This document shows, piece after piece, positions 22,336 to 35,886 of a DNA stretch of 64,000 nt. The DNA is taken from the NCBI RefSeq assembly GCF_036850765.1, contig NC_089492.1:73341982-73405981 (forward strand), given 5' to 3'. Under the pieces are notes generated by a model. That model did no database searches. It worked only from the letters and a program-made list of their open reading frames with translations, and was not told the origin of the DNA. Numbering within the stretch: the first letter of the stretch is position 1; the number at the start of each line of letters is the position of its first letter. Position numbers and translations under genes: made by a program. Source of the DNA: Saccopteryx bilineata. Lineage: Eukaryota; Chordata; Mammalia; Chiroptera; Emballonuridae.

Positions 22336-25300
22336 ATGTTCAATCTCTTACTTTCAGCACCTTCTAACTACTTAGAATCTAGCTGAAAGGGTATGTCCAA
22401 ACCTTCACCTCTGTGCTGTGCTTCTCTGCTATTACAGAAGTAAACAGCATAAAAACCTGTTACAACTATGAAAATTTGTGCACCAATAATTTATTGACCA
22501 AGCGTTAACACTAAAGTTTAAACTTAATTTTAAAATTATACTAAGAGTGCTATTGGTGACAAACCTATTCTTAGATCTTAGATTAACCCATCTGCAGCTT
22601 TTCATTCTGCTAACCATATTTGAAAAACAAAACCTCGTTGACGATTTTACAGAACACTCTGGGCTGGTATATGGTCTTACAAAATGTTTCTTGTAATCTT
22701 CTTTCATGACAATTCTCTGAGGACACATAAAACTAAGTATTGTGAGCAGGTGAAACCATGATGCAGGAGAGGTGAGAGATCTAAGGCATCTCTTCTTGGA
22801 GCATTGATTTTATTTTTAAAACTTTTTAAGAAAACAATGTAAAACAATGCAGTGCCCCTTTACATGTGTAACAGTATTGGGGATTAGCATTAGAAGTTCA
22901 CATTAATTCATAAAAATACACAAGGTAAAGGGCTTCACAGATGGTCCTTTAGCCTCTCTCTCACCATCTCACAACCCCTCCACATTCCCAGGAAGTATCA
23001 CATGTGGCCTCAGGGTACGTGGCAGTGGGAAAGATTGCACAGAACATCCACACGAGAGGCATTGCTTACACAACAGCACAGGATGTTCTGCACATCCAGC
23101 TATGTGCTCTTCGTCAAGTCCTTCAGCTTGTTTACTCTTCAGCTACCTCATTTTTAAATGAGAAAATAGTTTGATTCTCAAAATAAGTAAATCTCTAAAC
23201 TGGTATTAAAAAGTATGTTTAGGGGGGAAAAAACTGTCTTGGTCACCTACTGGTGTCCTACAAAGACAGAGGAATTGGAAGGAAGATTTAGAGCTAGATG
23301 TTTTGGAGCTCAATAAGCTGAGAATATTTAGGCAAACTGAATGAAAGGGGAAGAGAGACGGCCGCCAGTGTCTCACCATTTTATCAGGCTTACGTTGTGT
23401 ATTTAGGTCTTTGTATCAGATGCACTAATGACTGTGTACACACATGAGGATTAAATCTCCAAAAAACATATGCTTGTGTTTTTGGCATCATGTATGACTC
23501 ATTTATACATTCTCTGTATACTTTAACATACACATAAAGTCTACCTATTGTGTGAAGAAATAATAGGGTGGTGTTAGATTTTAGCAGAGATATTTAGATT
23601 AAGTATCACACCAGTGGTTTTAATCTTTTATGTAAAGAGACTGACTTAACATCTGGAAGTTTTACAGGGCATGTATTAAAAGTTGCTGAGTTAAAGAAGG
23701 TGGCCTCTTATTATTCGGCACAAAATAAAACGGACACAGTCACATTCGGATAAGCCATTTTTGTCATTAATTTAAGGGGGGGGGAATCCTGTGCTCCAAT
23801 GCAATTAGGATTTCTATGTTTGTTGATATTACCTTTTAATGTGACAACCATGACACCATTTTCCAAAACAGACGGATTAATGTCATTTAAAAAAAAATTA
23901 CTTCACCTAAACAGGTGTTTCCTGTGTATGTTTGACATGAAATTAAACATGGCTCCAGATGCTCTGTTTGTAGCAAAGCCAGTTAATTTTATTAGAACAT
24001 TTAATCACCGATCAACAGTGTAATAGAAGGGCAGGGAACGTGAAGCGGAGATTTAGCAGAACTTCCTAATGAATTGTGAATTAGTTTATATAGGGAGACC
24101 AAGAGAACAACAATGCCGCTTATGTGAATCCCATAAATGGATTCATTGGGGCTGGTTATTTTTCCTGAATTCTGATATCGTTCAAATTTAGAAGCTCCCC
24201 TAGAATGGCAAAGGTGTGTATGTGTGTGTGCGCGCACGTGCAGTATATGTTGTAAGCTGAACTAATTCTGCAGCTACTTCGTATGAGCAGGATCAGTTTT
24301 TCAGCCCGGCTCTGGTGGGATTTTAATAAACACGGCTTTCTCCGCCCCAGTGAGCTCAGCTCCTCTTCGGTGACTCCCCGAGCATCCTTGTCCCCTGGGT
24401 TCCCAGGGCCGGCTCTGTCTGTGCACAATCAGCAGACAGCAGCACAGACTCCAGCAATGCCAGGCTTACACATCATTATATGCCTAGTTATTTTTTTCTC
24501 TAAGATTAGCTATAGATTTCCCATTAATTATAACATCAGGTTGATTCATCATTAATAAAATAAATCTCAGAGAACTGTCACTGATTTCTTGACTAAAATG
24601 AAAACAAATGAAGAAAACCCAGTTCTGTCTTTGTTATAGTCTTATCAAATTTGTCTTTGTACCCGCACGGTCAAGGCCAGAGCTGGAACAAAATATTCAT
24701 AATTTTCTGCTTTGAAATATTAGTGTGCCCATATGCACTAATAAAAACTTAAAGCCCTGCTATGATTGATGTTTTTGTTGTCCCGTCACCTCATTGTATA
24801 GAAGTTTGTTTTAATGAGTTTCTCTAATGAATATTTTATACTGCTACTTGGATGAATGGCATATGGTAAATGCAAGGTAAATTATGGCTCTTTAAATAAA
24901 TATTTTTCATAAATTATTTATTTTGTGATGCCTGTATTGGTAAGATGTCATGTCAGATAAAGATTGGAAAGTATTTACTGTAATACTTATTTGTAACTTG
25001 AAGAAGTAAAAATTTTTAATTATTAACAAGCCTCCAATATTACCCATGAAACTCATGGCAAAATTAGCATAAACTCTATCACATTATGAATTTGGGTAGA
25101 CAGCTCCCATTCTAAAATGCAAAAATAAGATAACCTTTCATGTTTGGAAGAATTTTTATGTGGTACTATGAAAATAAAGATAAAACTATTTCTATAAAGA
25201 TTTTTAAAAGGGGACCTTGGTAACAACCAAACTTAAAATAAAATTTAATATTAGGAGTTATTTAATCTCAGAATTATATTCTTAAAAGCATAATATAATT

Positions 25301-25390
25301 ATTTTAATTAAGTAACCAGATACTTTTCATAGGCTGCTAATTTTGGGGAGGGATATATTTGAATGAATGGGTTTCTTCATCTACTAAATA
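22336..25390. other. Repeat-poor stretch with conserved-noncoding texture
   Basis: No gene is recognised. From about 23750 to 25050 the sequence is free of recognised repeats and rich in TAAT and ATTA homeodomain-type words, with a G+C-richer core at about 24290-24430. The core has open frames on both strands but no splice signals I can pair. This resembles conserved regulatory DNA, but no alignment was possible. Confidence 0.4.
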
Positions 25391-25394
25391 TTAA

Positions 25395-25545
25395 TAGCAA
25401 GTATTTATTGACTTCCTCTGTAAACATTATCTCATTAACTTCTCATGGTAATCATGGAAATGTGTAATGTCATCCCTGTTTCTACATTTAAGAAAACAGG
25501 CTTGCATAGCTGGAAAACAAAGATATGAACCCAGAGTAGATTAGC
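25395..25545 (-). repeat. MIR-like fragment
   Basis: The words caagtatttattgacttcct, ctcattaacttctcatgg and gaaaacaggcttgcatagct follow the order of the MIR reverse complement. Strongly diverged. Confidence 0.45.
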
Positions 25546-25702
25546 TACAACATGTATGGCTTTCTAGCTAAATTGAGAAGGCCCTCAAAATATGCCATCT
25601 CCTTTGTAAAGATTTTAGATATTAAAAATTTAAATATTCTCTATTGCTATATCACTATATTATCTAATAATAGTAACTGCTGATACTTTAGAGAGTGAAT
25701 AT

Positions 25703-25905
25703 GTTGTGCCTGGTACTATGTGTTCTGCCTACATCAACTTACGAAATCCCCCAAAAGGATGCTAGGACATGAGTACTATCATGACCACTGTACAGATGAC
25801 AAAACTGAGGCATAAATTGTAGAGGAACCTGCCAAGCTCACACAGCTTGTAAGCAGCAGAGCTAGCATTGAAACTCAGACACAGAACAGAGCCTGTGCTC
25901 TCAAT
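25703..25905 (-). repeat. MIR SINE
   Basis: The sequence gtgcctggtactatgtgttc, then acagatgacaaaactgaggc, then agctcacacagcttgtaagc, is the MIR reverse complement over most of its length. It explains the minus-strand frame at 25762-25992. Confidence 0.75.
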
Positions 25906-26011
25906 AATGAAGCATACCATGTTGTATTGATGCATGTTCAAGTGTTTCTCTCCCCTGAGAATATAAGCATCCTGAATGTATGAGTGTGTCATTCATTGTG
26001 TGATCCCAGGA

Positions 26012-26061
26012 CGTACAACATTGCTTGGAAAATAATAGATGTTCAGTAAATATTTGTTGAA
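26012..26061 (+). repeat. Short MIR- or related repeat 3' piece
   Basis: The words aatagatgttcagtaaatat and ttgttgaact resemble the common mammalian repeat ending in gctcaataaatatttgttga. Confidence 0.4.
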
Positions 26062-26079
26062 CTGTGCTAACTCACCAAT

Positions 26080-27715
26080 ATCTACTGTTTATACGTACCT
26101 TCAAAGTTGATTTTTTTCAATGTTTTAATTCCAAAAAGAAGAAACATAAACAAATGCTAACAGCTGGGTGCTAAAATTCAACCGTATAAGGCTCCACCCT
26201 TCCTCACACCAGATTTAATTATTATTTTTGTTATTATTAGTGTGTGTAGCTGCAACAACTCTTTGGGGCAAAAAGGAGAAAATATTTATGTCTACACGCA
26301 TTTTGGCTACACCCAAAGCTCCAGTTTATTTATACGTTTGTCCATTCAGGCTCATTATGTTTATGCTGTCATTGGTCCACGAACATTTAAGTTTAACATC
26401 AAAATGTCAAACACATTAAGTTATAAGCCAGATAGAACCTGTGCTAACAATTTTATTAAGTAAGATAAGAAGTCACATATGGTACCTTAGTATAGTATGC
26501 ATGACACCAGCACATAAAAAGAATTTTCAAGTAAGAGAACATGATATCATTTCCTTGAAGTGACCCATAAAGTGAAACATCATTATTAATTAAGTTAGGC
26601 TGATACACATGAAAAAACTCAGACTCAATTTTTTTTTCACTTAGAAAAATGTCAATTTCCTGTGGTTCAACCTACTGTGTAACAGAGTGTCAACTTTTAT
26701 ACCATACCTGGATGACCAATTTCAGAATACAGCAAAGCATTCATGCTATACTAAACTATACAAGGTGCAACTTAATTCCATTTTAGTAATTTGAGAGAAA
26801 TATTATGATTTTATAGTAGTTTCAAGTATATCTTTCCCAGAACTCTATTTTTAAAACAATTCTAAGCCTACAATCAAACACTTCTAGATAATGTTTACTC
26901 TAACATTGTTTTGACTGTAGAAAATGGAAGTCTATAGTATTATTCATATCTTTTAGCCTTAATACATAGACTACCTCCTGCAAAGTTAAAGTCTTACCTT
27001 TGAGTTTCTGCAAGTTTATTCAGAGGCCGCCAGTGTAAGGACTGGGAATCAAAAACATCATGGAGTTTGGTGACATATTTTGGAACATATTGATTCCACA
27101 ATATCTAGATAAACAAAAAGAATTCATCCATATGTTGTGGTTATTATTGCTTTTTTTTTTCTTTCTGACAGATGGCATTTTGGAGAATAAATAAAAGCAA
27201 ATGCCTTTTATCAAGAGTCCTTATATTTACATCCCAATTCTGGCTAACAATATGAAAGTAAAATATTATTTAATTGACTTAGATTTAAAGAAAAATTCAA
27301 GAAACACAACAGATTGTAATTGATTATGAAAAGAGGTTGGGGGGAGAAGGCAAGCAGAGGCTGCAACATTGTAGGACCTATTTTTCCTGCATTCTGCATC
27401 CTTTAATGGGAAGCATGTCAGTTGTTTTGTGATGTGGTGAAGCCACAGCCTAGCGGGCAGGCCATGTTTGAAAAGCTCCACTGAGATACTGCCTCCACAT
27501 TTGTGGAGAGGACTTTGCAAGGTAGTTCAGACTTCATTGCAATATATTGCCAGAGTTCTTAGATCGTTGTTATCATATTTTCCTTTAATGACATTTTCTA
27601 TTGTTGTGCTGGTGATCAGACCCAGGGAACTATATATGTGAACATAGTGATTAACAAAGCGATCTTTGCCTATTATTTGAGGCCCACTTGAGAGGCAAGA
27701 CATGTCTCAAATGAT
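26080..27715. other. Unique sequence without recognised feature
   Basis: AT-rich sequence with no recognised repeat or gene. The short frames here lack domains. Confidence 0.45.
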
Positions 27716-27719
27716 TCGA

Positions 27720-28180
27720 GGCTGTGTTAAGTGGTTATTTCTAATAGCTGGTTGGAAGGTGTTGGTTCTGCGACACATCCATAGATGAGCATGATCACCA
27801 AAAGGAGCAGCAGCAGGGAAAACAAATACAGCGCCACGTGGTGGTGAGAGCAGTCAGAAAGGCTGCCCAAGGGCAGAGAATTGGACTTACCCTGCCGGAG
27901 TCCCTCACCTTGCACCCTCTTCTCCCTTCCCCATGTGTGCAGTCAGCCTTTCTTTCTTGCCATTTTGGAGACCCAAGCAGGAAGTACTGACCGACTGCAG
28001 AGAACACAAGCCCGAGGCAGCAGCCGTGTGCCATGGAGAGCCCACCCAGGGCTGCCCTGCCCCAGGCCATGGTGGATCTGAGTCTGTTGGGGGGTAGCTG
28101 AAGCTTCATGTCGGCGGACAGGAGCAGGCACAGAGGTCAGGGTCAGGAGCAGGCAGAGAATTATCACAATGAATGCTGTC
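27720..28180 (-). other. G+C-richer island with overlapping minus-strand frames, not recognised
   Basis: Against an AT-rich background this block is G+C-richer and has three overlapping minus-strand frames. One (28167-27943) opens with a short hydrophobic, signal-peptide-like stretch. Another (27915-27727) contains a leucine-rich, membrane-like segment near 27760-27830. I recognise no family. No poly-A tail or target duplication is evident, so a processed pseudogene is not shown. It may be a decayed gene piece, an old repeat or chance composition. Confidence 0.3.
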
Positions 28181-28912
28181 TCTCTATCAGAACTTATGCT
28201 AATGCTCAGTGAACAAGACTCAGATTCTAGAAATTAAAAAGTATGTTTTATCCCATATAATCACAGACTGGGGATCTCAAATAAAGTGCTTAAGTCAAGG
28301 TGCTTCATACCAAAGAAAGCTGACTTTCTCAGAGCCACCTACGTTCACAAAGGAAAAGTTATCTCTCCACGTTCCTGAAGTAACATCAGAGAATTAATTC
28401 ACATAGATTTTTTTTAATTTCTCAGAAAATTTACATTTTACTTTGGCCAAGTTTACTATGCAATAAAAGATACTCCACTTTATAGATAGAAAATTCTAAC
28501 TTACTGTAACACATTTTATATCTTTCAAAAGCCACCCTAGTCAAGCAAGTGGTGAGCCCTAGGGAGGGGAAGAGGTGAGAAGGGATGTAAATCAAAGTTC
28601 TTTGACAATCACTGTCTTCAGCCCTTGGAAATTACAGTGGTAACTCACTCGATGGGAGGAGGAAGCGGTACCACAAACACCTGGCCACTCTTTTCAAATT
28701 ATAGGCATGCCATCATTGTCCCCACCCTCTCACTTCATTCTGGTAGGAAACTACTATTAATAAAAAGTGTTGTTGCTTCACTCAGGCATCTGGTGTGAGT
28801 GTGTGCATGTGGGTAGGCAGAGGTAGATGCTGACAAACCCTAGGAGATGATACTGAAATTCTAAACACTGTGATTTGCAGGTAAAGCCATCTTATAACTT
28901 AGACTCTAAAAG

Positions 28913-29141
28913 TAGGATTTCTCAACTGTGGCACTTTTGACATTTTAGATGAATAGTTCTTTGTTGTGATTGGCTGTTCTGCATATTGTAGGAAATTTTA
29001 CAGAATTCCAGTCTTCTATCTACTAGGTATCGGGAGCTACCCAACCCCTTCTCCATCCAGTCAATATGATAAAAAGTGTCTCCAGACATTGCTAAATGCC
29101 CCCTGGAATGGTGGCAGGCCACACATCCATGAGAACCACTG
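28913..29141 (-). mobile_element. MER20-like hAT element
   Basis: The plus strand runs from aggatttctcaactgtggca through ttctttgttgtgattggctg, cattgtaggaaattttacag and gtctccagacattgctaaat to gagaaccactg, following the reverse complement of MER20 over its whole length of about 220 bp. MER20 is an ancient placental-mammal hAT element, and some copies elsewhere act as regulatory elements in uterine cells. The 8-bp flanks are not clearly duplicated any more. Confidence 0.85.
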
Positions 29142-29149
29142 AGCTACAG

Positions 29150-29930
29150 GTGTGCAAGATATAAACAGGGAAAGAAATGTTGATTTGCATCAAGCAGGAG
29201 ACACCTTAATAAAATATACATGATCACAATTGGAAATCAAGATAAAAACTGGGATGATAGAGTCAAGAACAAAGGGCTCTTTCTACGAAAAGTAAGGTAT
29301 TTTGTTAGAACTGGAAAAACCAGGCAAGGGTAGTTTTCTTTAGTCCTACACTGGGAGAAAAGCGCTAATTCTAAGACACAAAGTTTGCCTCTTGAGAAAG
29401 ACAGGAGTGCCTACTTTTCTCTGAAGAATGCACTCATTGTCAATTTAAAAACAAAAATTTTAAGTTCTTTTTCCCAACAAGATAGGCCTTGTGAAGATGT
29501 ATATGACCTTTTGTGTGGGAACAGAGCCCTCATTGAAAATAAACTTGCCCTCATGAGACACTGGGTCACAGCATGGTTTTGATGTACCCCGTTTTGTAAG
29601 CGCTGTCCACCAGTGCCCTTGCATGGCCTGCATCCTTGCATGCTTGCCTTACATTTACTAGGATGAAATGAGTTGATTGTGAACAATTTATGACATAAAA
29701 ATTAAATTTGGAAAACATAAAATTGAAACATTGCCCACTTCACAGGAAATTAATAAAAGAAATCTTAGTCGGCATTAAGATCTGATTTTCACCACCTATT
29801 AGATTGGAAAATGCAATTGTTCATTGAAATTAAGGTATTGTCAATTACAAAACACAACTGTGATTTTATGTATCATGGAGAAAGTAAAAATGCTACCGAT
29901 TCAACCATTACATGCCATTTATTATAAAAC
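29150..29930. other. No recognised gene
   Basis: A plus frame of 65 codons (29385-29582) and a minus frame of 91 codons (29411-29686) overlap one another and show no recognisable domain. No repeat family is recognised with confidence. Confidence 0.4.
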
Positions 29931-29934
29931 ATTC

Positions 29935-30430
29935 AAATTTCAGAGCTGCTAAAATAGAAAAATAAAAAGAAGCACATCAAATATCAATGAAATCTATATT
30001 TATAAAATTGATATGGTCCAATGTTGGCAAGTGTATGGAAAATAGACATTCTCTGACAACAGTAGTGGCATTATAAACTGGTGTAAATTTGGGAAAGAAA
30101 TTTGACAAAAGAATCAAAGTAATAAATTTACTCTATCACCCAGCAATCTGTTTTTCAAAAATCTATCCTACCAAAGTGTAAAGATATATGTACAAATATA
30201 CTTAATAAAATATTACAAAAATAGCTTTAAAAAATTAGAAACAATTTTCATGTCCACCAATAGGTGAGGGTATACATACATTTTAGCATAAAATTAGAAT
30301 TCCAAGCAGCCATTTAAAAAATAAGGAGGAGGCTTCTTTATATATGTTACTCTGAAGATATATTAACAATGTTAAATATAAACTAACCGCAGAATGAGGT
30401 TATCACATAATCGCATTTTTTCTACACTCT
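29935..30430 (+). repeat. Ancient L1 ORF2 3' fragment
   Basis: The plus strand contains tataaactggtgtaaatttg, ctctatcacccagcaatctg, ttttcatgtccaccaatagg and ccaagcagccatttaaaaaa in the order of the L1 ORF2 C-terminus. No frame is intact. Confidence 0.7.
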
Positions 30431-30497
30431 GTTTTAAGTCACATAATTCAACAAATATTTCTGAGCAGTGTGTCCCACCATGGGCAAGTCACTTCCT

Positions 30498-30612
30498 ATG
30501 TACCAGATACTGGTTTAAACATTTCACATATTAATTTATGTAATCTTTTGTTCCAGTGGGTAGGCTTGTTATTAGTGCCATTTTAAAGATGAGGAAGTAG
30601 AGGCCCTAACAG
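30498..30612 (-). repeat. MIR-like fragment
   Basis: The words tgtaccagatactggtttaa and gccattttaaagatgaggaa match the MIR reverse complement. Confidence 0.55.
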
Positions 30613-31194
30613 AAACCAGATTATCCTGTCCTACTTGATGACGTTAGAAATGTGAGATGAGGAAAGCCAGCCCTGTTCCACCCTAGAACAGCCCTCAGTC
30701 TGTGGGGGAAGGGAGGGGGTGTTTCATCTCATCCCCAAAAGCAGGACTTCTGAGCCATGGTGGATGGCAAGGATTCAGGATGTGTGTTGAATGAGCGGTT
30801 GCCAAAGCTCAAGTTCACTCTAAACCCCAAGGAAAGTACACAACTTGAGAGACATGGCTAATAGCTGAACAACTAGACTTAATTTAGGTCTTTGCTGAAG
30901 TGTCAGGAATTATCGCAGCACTTACTTTGGTACTGAGGATAGATGACCTCATCTGTGTATATAGATGCTCTTCTGATGCCTAAGAATGGCCCAAAGCCCT
31001 GGGACTGGCCGCAGGGTAGGCAGAGGAGGAAAGTCCACTTATCTTCTTTAAAAGTGTGTTTTAATTCAAGCTCCTGATTGTATTGTTTTACACATTTCCG
31101 TTGTATCATTAGTAAGTCAAGACCCCTTTGCATTTCTTAGCAGCTTCATTAATCTCCCAGCACTCCTTCAAGATGTGATTTCTTATTTCTATGT

Positions 31195-31290
31195 AACCAT
31201 CTGTGAAACTGAAGCTCAGAGAAGCTAAGTAGCTTGCCAAAGACATCATAGCTGGTAAAACTCAGTAGCAATTTTCAAACCTTTGTCCGC
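31195..31290 (-). repeat. MIR-like fragment
   Basis: Here gaagctcagagaagctaagt, then agcttgccaaagacatcata and gctggtaaaactcag, follows the MIR reverse complement. Confidence 0.55.
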
Positions 31291-31294
31291 ATGG

Positions 31295-34200
31295 CCCCAA
31301 AGCCAGTGCTTCTATACAAAACAAGGTGACCTGACAATGCTAATCCAACATCTAACCTGGTGCCCCAATTACAGCTCGGTCAACTCATATCTAGATCACC
31401 TAGGACCCATATTAATACAGATTTCAAGCCTCATTTCAGAACCGCTGAATCGATCTTCCTGGGAGAGAGGTCCATAATCACTATTTATAGCAAACTGCTC
31501 AGGCATAAACTATTCAAATGGCTCAAACATCCAGACAAAGATTATCCTTTTATCATGGATTACACACTTTAATGATATACATAATGATACACACAACATT
31601 TTATATATACACTTCAAATTATAATGGTTATATTTATATTTACCTAACTCTATATGTAGTTATTTGTAGGCATAGAACAGGGGCATCTAATTGCATTTTT
31701 AAAAACCAAAAATGTAGAATCTCTACTTTTTAGTTCATCAAAAAATTAATTGACAAAATAATATGCCAGCAAAAGTGGAATTCCTATTTTTTAAGTGGAA
31801 AAATTTTTTTTTATACAATGCTTTAGGTATGCTAATGACAGACTAGGGAAATACAGAGGTGATTTAACATGAAAACAAAGCTTGGTCATTGATTATCTTT
31901 AGTTCTACCGTTCAGTTAGAATATAATTAATAATCACATAAACAATACTTTTTTGAATAATCTGTGACACACTGAAATGCGTATGATGCCGTGACAAACA
32001 CCAGATTTCCCCTTGCAAATGCTGTCAGCTATGCCTTGCAAATCTCTAGGAAAAGCTTTACGTCAGTGATGCAACAGCCCCTCAAATCTATAGCTTGAGT
32101 TTTGTGTGTATAAAACTGAAAATGTCGCTGAAAATTAGATAACTGTGGTAAGTGGCCATAAACTGTGCATATTTTAAAGAAGCCCTATTTTTAAAAAGTA
32201 TTTTTGAGTCCAAAAGCTCCCTTTAATGCCTCTGGACAGTATTTTCAGAACTCATTTGTTTGAGGGGTTTTTAATCTGAGGACATTGAAAAGTTATACCC
32301 GCTGTGCTGTCGTCAATCACGCCAGGAGGAAAAATAGTGGCATGATTTGTTATCTGTTATTCCCCGTGCTGCGGTGACTGTCTCTCAGTGCCAGCTCTGT
32401 CCTTAAGGCCATCACTTATAGGGACCACTGTCTGTCAAAACCACAGCCAACTTTAAGGGCTGCCTTTGTTGGAGCAGACAAATGAGTATGACCTTTAACA
32501 ATAAAATAGGCACCTACTGAGAAAGATGAAACGGCAGCTGAAATTAAGAACACCGTATAGCCATTTCAAACACTTGAGGAAAGTTAGAAGTTGAACTAAA
32601 ACTTAATTATAAGAGTAAATGTGGGGAGACGTTGTCAATAATGAAACAGACATGGTCAGAAGTTATCGATTTGCCGCCTGAACTAAAACTTCATCCAGGA
32701 ATCATTCTACCTTCCATTAATAATAAATGCTATTGATGGGGTTTATTTTAAAGGTGGGGGGGATGGTTAAACTATGGTAACTAAAGATTTATCAGGTGAT
32801 GATACTTTCTCGGTGGGTGCAGGAATATACAATTTGTTTATGAATATCCTAGAAGGGCAAGGGGGGGGAATAAGAACACACTAAACCTTTGATTTACACT
32901 AATAGTTACTGCAAACAATCTGCAGCAAAGTGCCTCCACCTGGGTGGGTATTGGCTGTGAACTGGCCGTTGATAGCTTGCAGTGTTTCAAAGCTTAGTGT
33001 GAGCTTTCCAGGCACTGTATTGTAAAGACCACAGCAGTTTGTGGTTTGAAAGGCTCTTGTAACCCAACCTGGCAAGTGGTCAGTGGAGACTACATTTTAC
33101 AGAGAACACAAATCAATCTTATTGAGCACTTTTCAAGTAATATCATATTCTGCCTGTGACAATAATGAAATTAGTCTATGGATTTTGTTTAAATATTGAA
33201 ATGCTATTTGAATATTTAATGAAACACTGTACTTCATAAGTATGCATATTTGCGTGAGTTGGTTTTTTTTTTTACAAAAATAATGTCATTGATTTTTATA
33301 GAGAAATCACTGAGAATAATTTCAGAAGATCCTCTTTCTTCAAAATCAGTTGTGTTTGTTAGTTCAGCCATACCTGCTTGAGCTAGTGGGAGAGTTGGTG
33401 GATTTTTCACCTATAATTTTATCCTTCATCATGTAGCAGACGTGTAGGCGACTCACCTCCATTTTGGGTGCTCCTTCACTTTATGGTGAGGAGGAGTGGG
33501 AATGGTCACCTAATGTTTCTACCCTGTTGATATTTTTTGGCCAGTGAAATAAGAATGGAAGTATCACTTCCAGATGAATACATTTATTTATTCATGTGAG
33601 ACTCCAAGCCATCTCTTCTCTTGTCATGAAAGGAAAAGGGACAATCCTGTATTGAGATGTTGGAAAACTGGGGGTCCCTATAAAGGAAAGACAGATGCCT
33701 GCAGGGTGTTCAGGGATCCTTTGAGGAAGAAGTGCATAATATTTATTCATATTGATTGAGAAATTTTTGAGTTTTTACCACAGCATAATCTAGTTTATCC
33801 TAATATATTCTGTATGTTTTGACTTCCAAATTATCAAAACACAATGTTACCACAACTTTTTTCGTATGATCTATTTATGTATTTACGTAGGTATGATTAT
33901 TTTAGATCCTATGTTATAACTTCCTTAACTCCTCTGACAGCTACGTGCCCAGCACCATTTATCTATGTACATTCTGAGTTTAACTTGAGTTGGCTTGCCC
34001 CATAACTCTTCTAGTCTCAAAATAAAACCACAATACCTTTCAAAAAAGAAAAGATCTAAGGTCTGGGTTCCAATCCTAGAATTGGCAATTGGCTGCACCT
34101 GTAATAAGTCCACGGTTCACAGTTTCACCTCTAGTACAGAGGTGTTCATCCTCAAAAGTCCATAGAACTTTTTTATAATCAAAAGCCTGCACCAAAGTAA

Positions 34201-35886
34201 AGGCCCAAGTTTTTAATAGTTTTGGAGTTTCCATTGTAACGTCACTGTGAAGTCGTTATTCTTTCAGCGTCGGGTTAAAAAGCTTTGACAAAGCACTGCA
34301 GGGAACATTGGATTGCCCTCACCTACATTGTACCCCGCTTGGGATGAATAAATACAGTCTCATTCTCTAATGTCCCTGGCTGCCTCTAGGAACACTAAAT
34401 TTTAAGAGAGAAAAACATGAATCCTGTATTTCAAGAGAGGTAGAACTAAGCCATTGTTAACTCCCCTTAAAAAGGATATTCAGTGGCCAGTTCAGTTTGC
34501 CCCTGAGACACCTAAAGCTGCATTAAGTACTTGTGAAAGTGAAAATCCACTGGGAACCAATTCCAGTGTTTAAACCTCAGCATGAATAGTAGAGTTCCTA
34601 GCAGGGTGCACTTTTACATGTGGCTCTAAGAAGATTCAAAACTTACTGTGTGCAGTTGGGTACACTATTTCTATTAACCTATAGCTCACGACCATCTTCT
34701 ATAAAATGAGTGATCCAAATATCAAACATTGCATAACTTCTAGAAAATCAGAGAGAAAAAACTGATGAGCGTCTGGACATCAAGAGCCTGGAGATTATAT
34801 GTCATTTGGACAATGTTTGAACAACTAATATAATAGATTTAGGCATTTAAAATCTGTAGGTTCTGCCTTCCAACCCAATGTAGCATAATATGAATTCTCC
34901 AAATTTATTTTAATATACTGATATTTGCTATTGACTAGGTCACTGATTCCCAGGAAACACTTATCACTGATAAGTGATTTACAAATTATTAATAGCTGTT
35001 TAATAGCATAAAGTAGTTCAGAATTTACTGTTGTATGAAGTTCATGAACATATTTTAACTGATATTATAAATGCACATGTATTTATTTTTAAAACATATG
35101 TCAAAAGGTAACCAGATTTCAAAAATTTGAGTTATTTTGCATAAAAAGTAAAATGACTAAAGCATTTTTTTTAAGCATTGTATCCTCCATACTTTTAAGC
35201 ATCTATTTGCACAATCTAACAGCTATCTTACTAGAAATTACTAGAAAGTCTGCATTTCCTTCAATATTGTTTAGCAATGCATTGTGATGCCCCTCTAAAA
35301 TAAGTTTTAAACATATACCTTGATAGCTATTTGAAAGTAATAGGTCAAGCATGAAATATTTTAAAACCTATTAAAACTTTTCAGGTCAAGCAAAAGTGAC
35401 AGAAAATTAACCATTACAGGACCTTTACTGTAGATGGTAGAACTACAGATAAACTGGCACCCTATCCCCAATGTGTCCAGACTTGACTGAGAGCTAGAGG
35501 GTGAGTTTTCCCACTTATTTTCACTTGTAAGCTAAGGAGCAAAATAACTCTCGCCCATTAAAGGTGCCTGTGTGGTGCAGAATTGGGGCACCTTTTACTT
35601 TCTGAAAATAAAATCAGCTGACTTTGAGATACACAGTAGGGTTGTTAATGGGGAAACAGTGCATCTAGAAGTGCACACTCCACATGCCCGTTTCTCAAGT
35701 ATCTGTGCCCCTGACTGTTTCTTCTTACACTCAAATTCCCAACTTGCAGAAGGGAGATTGACTTTGGACCAGTGGCTGTAACATATTACTATATTTTCTA
35801 AGAGTCACACCTCCTCCAACGATGAGCAAATGATTCCTAAACACTGTTTTTGAAAATGTGTATCTCTTTTTGCAAAAGACATCAAT
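31295..35886. other. Long repeat-poor interval
   Basis: No transposable element, exon or RNA gene is recognised over about 4.6 kb. The part from about 31950 to 33200 is compositionally even and repeat-free, with several homeodomain-type TAAT/ATTA words, resembling conserved non-coding DNA. Two G-runs occur near 32754 and 32861. Confidence 0.4.

Noticed and set aside
24216..24242. Alternating TG/CG tract as a promoter or Z-DNA regulatory site
   Set aside because: The tract is short, with no linked TATA, CpG island or transcript evidence in sequence.
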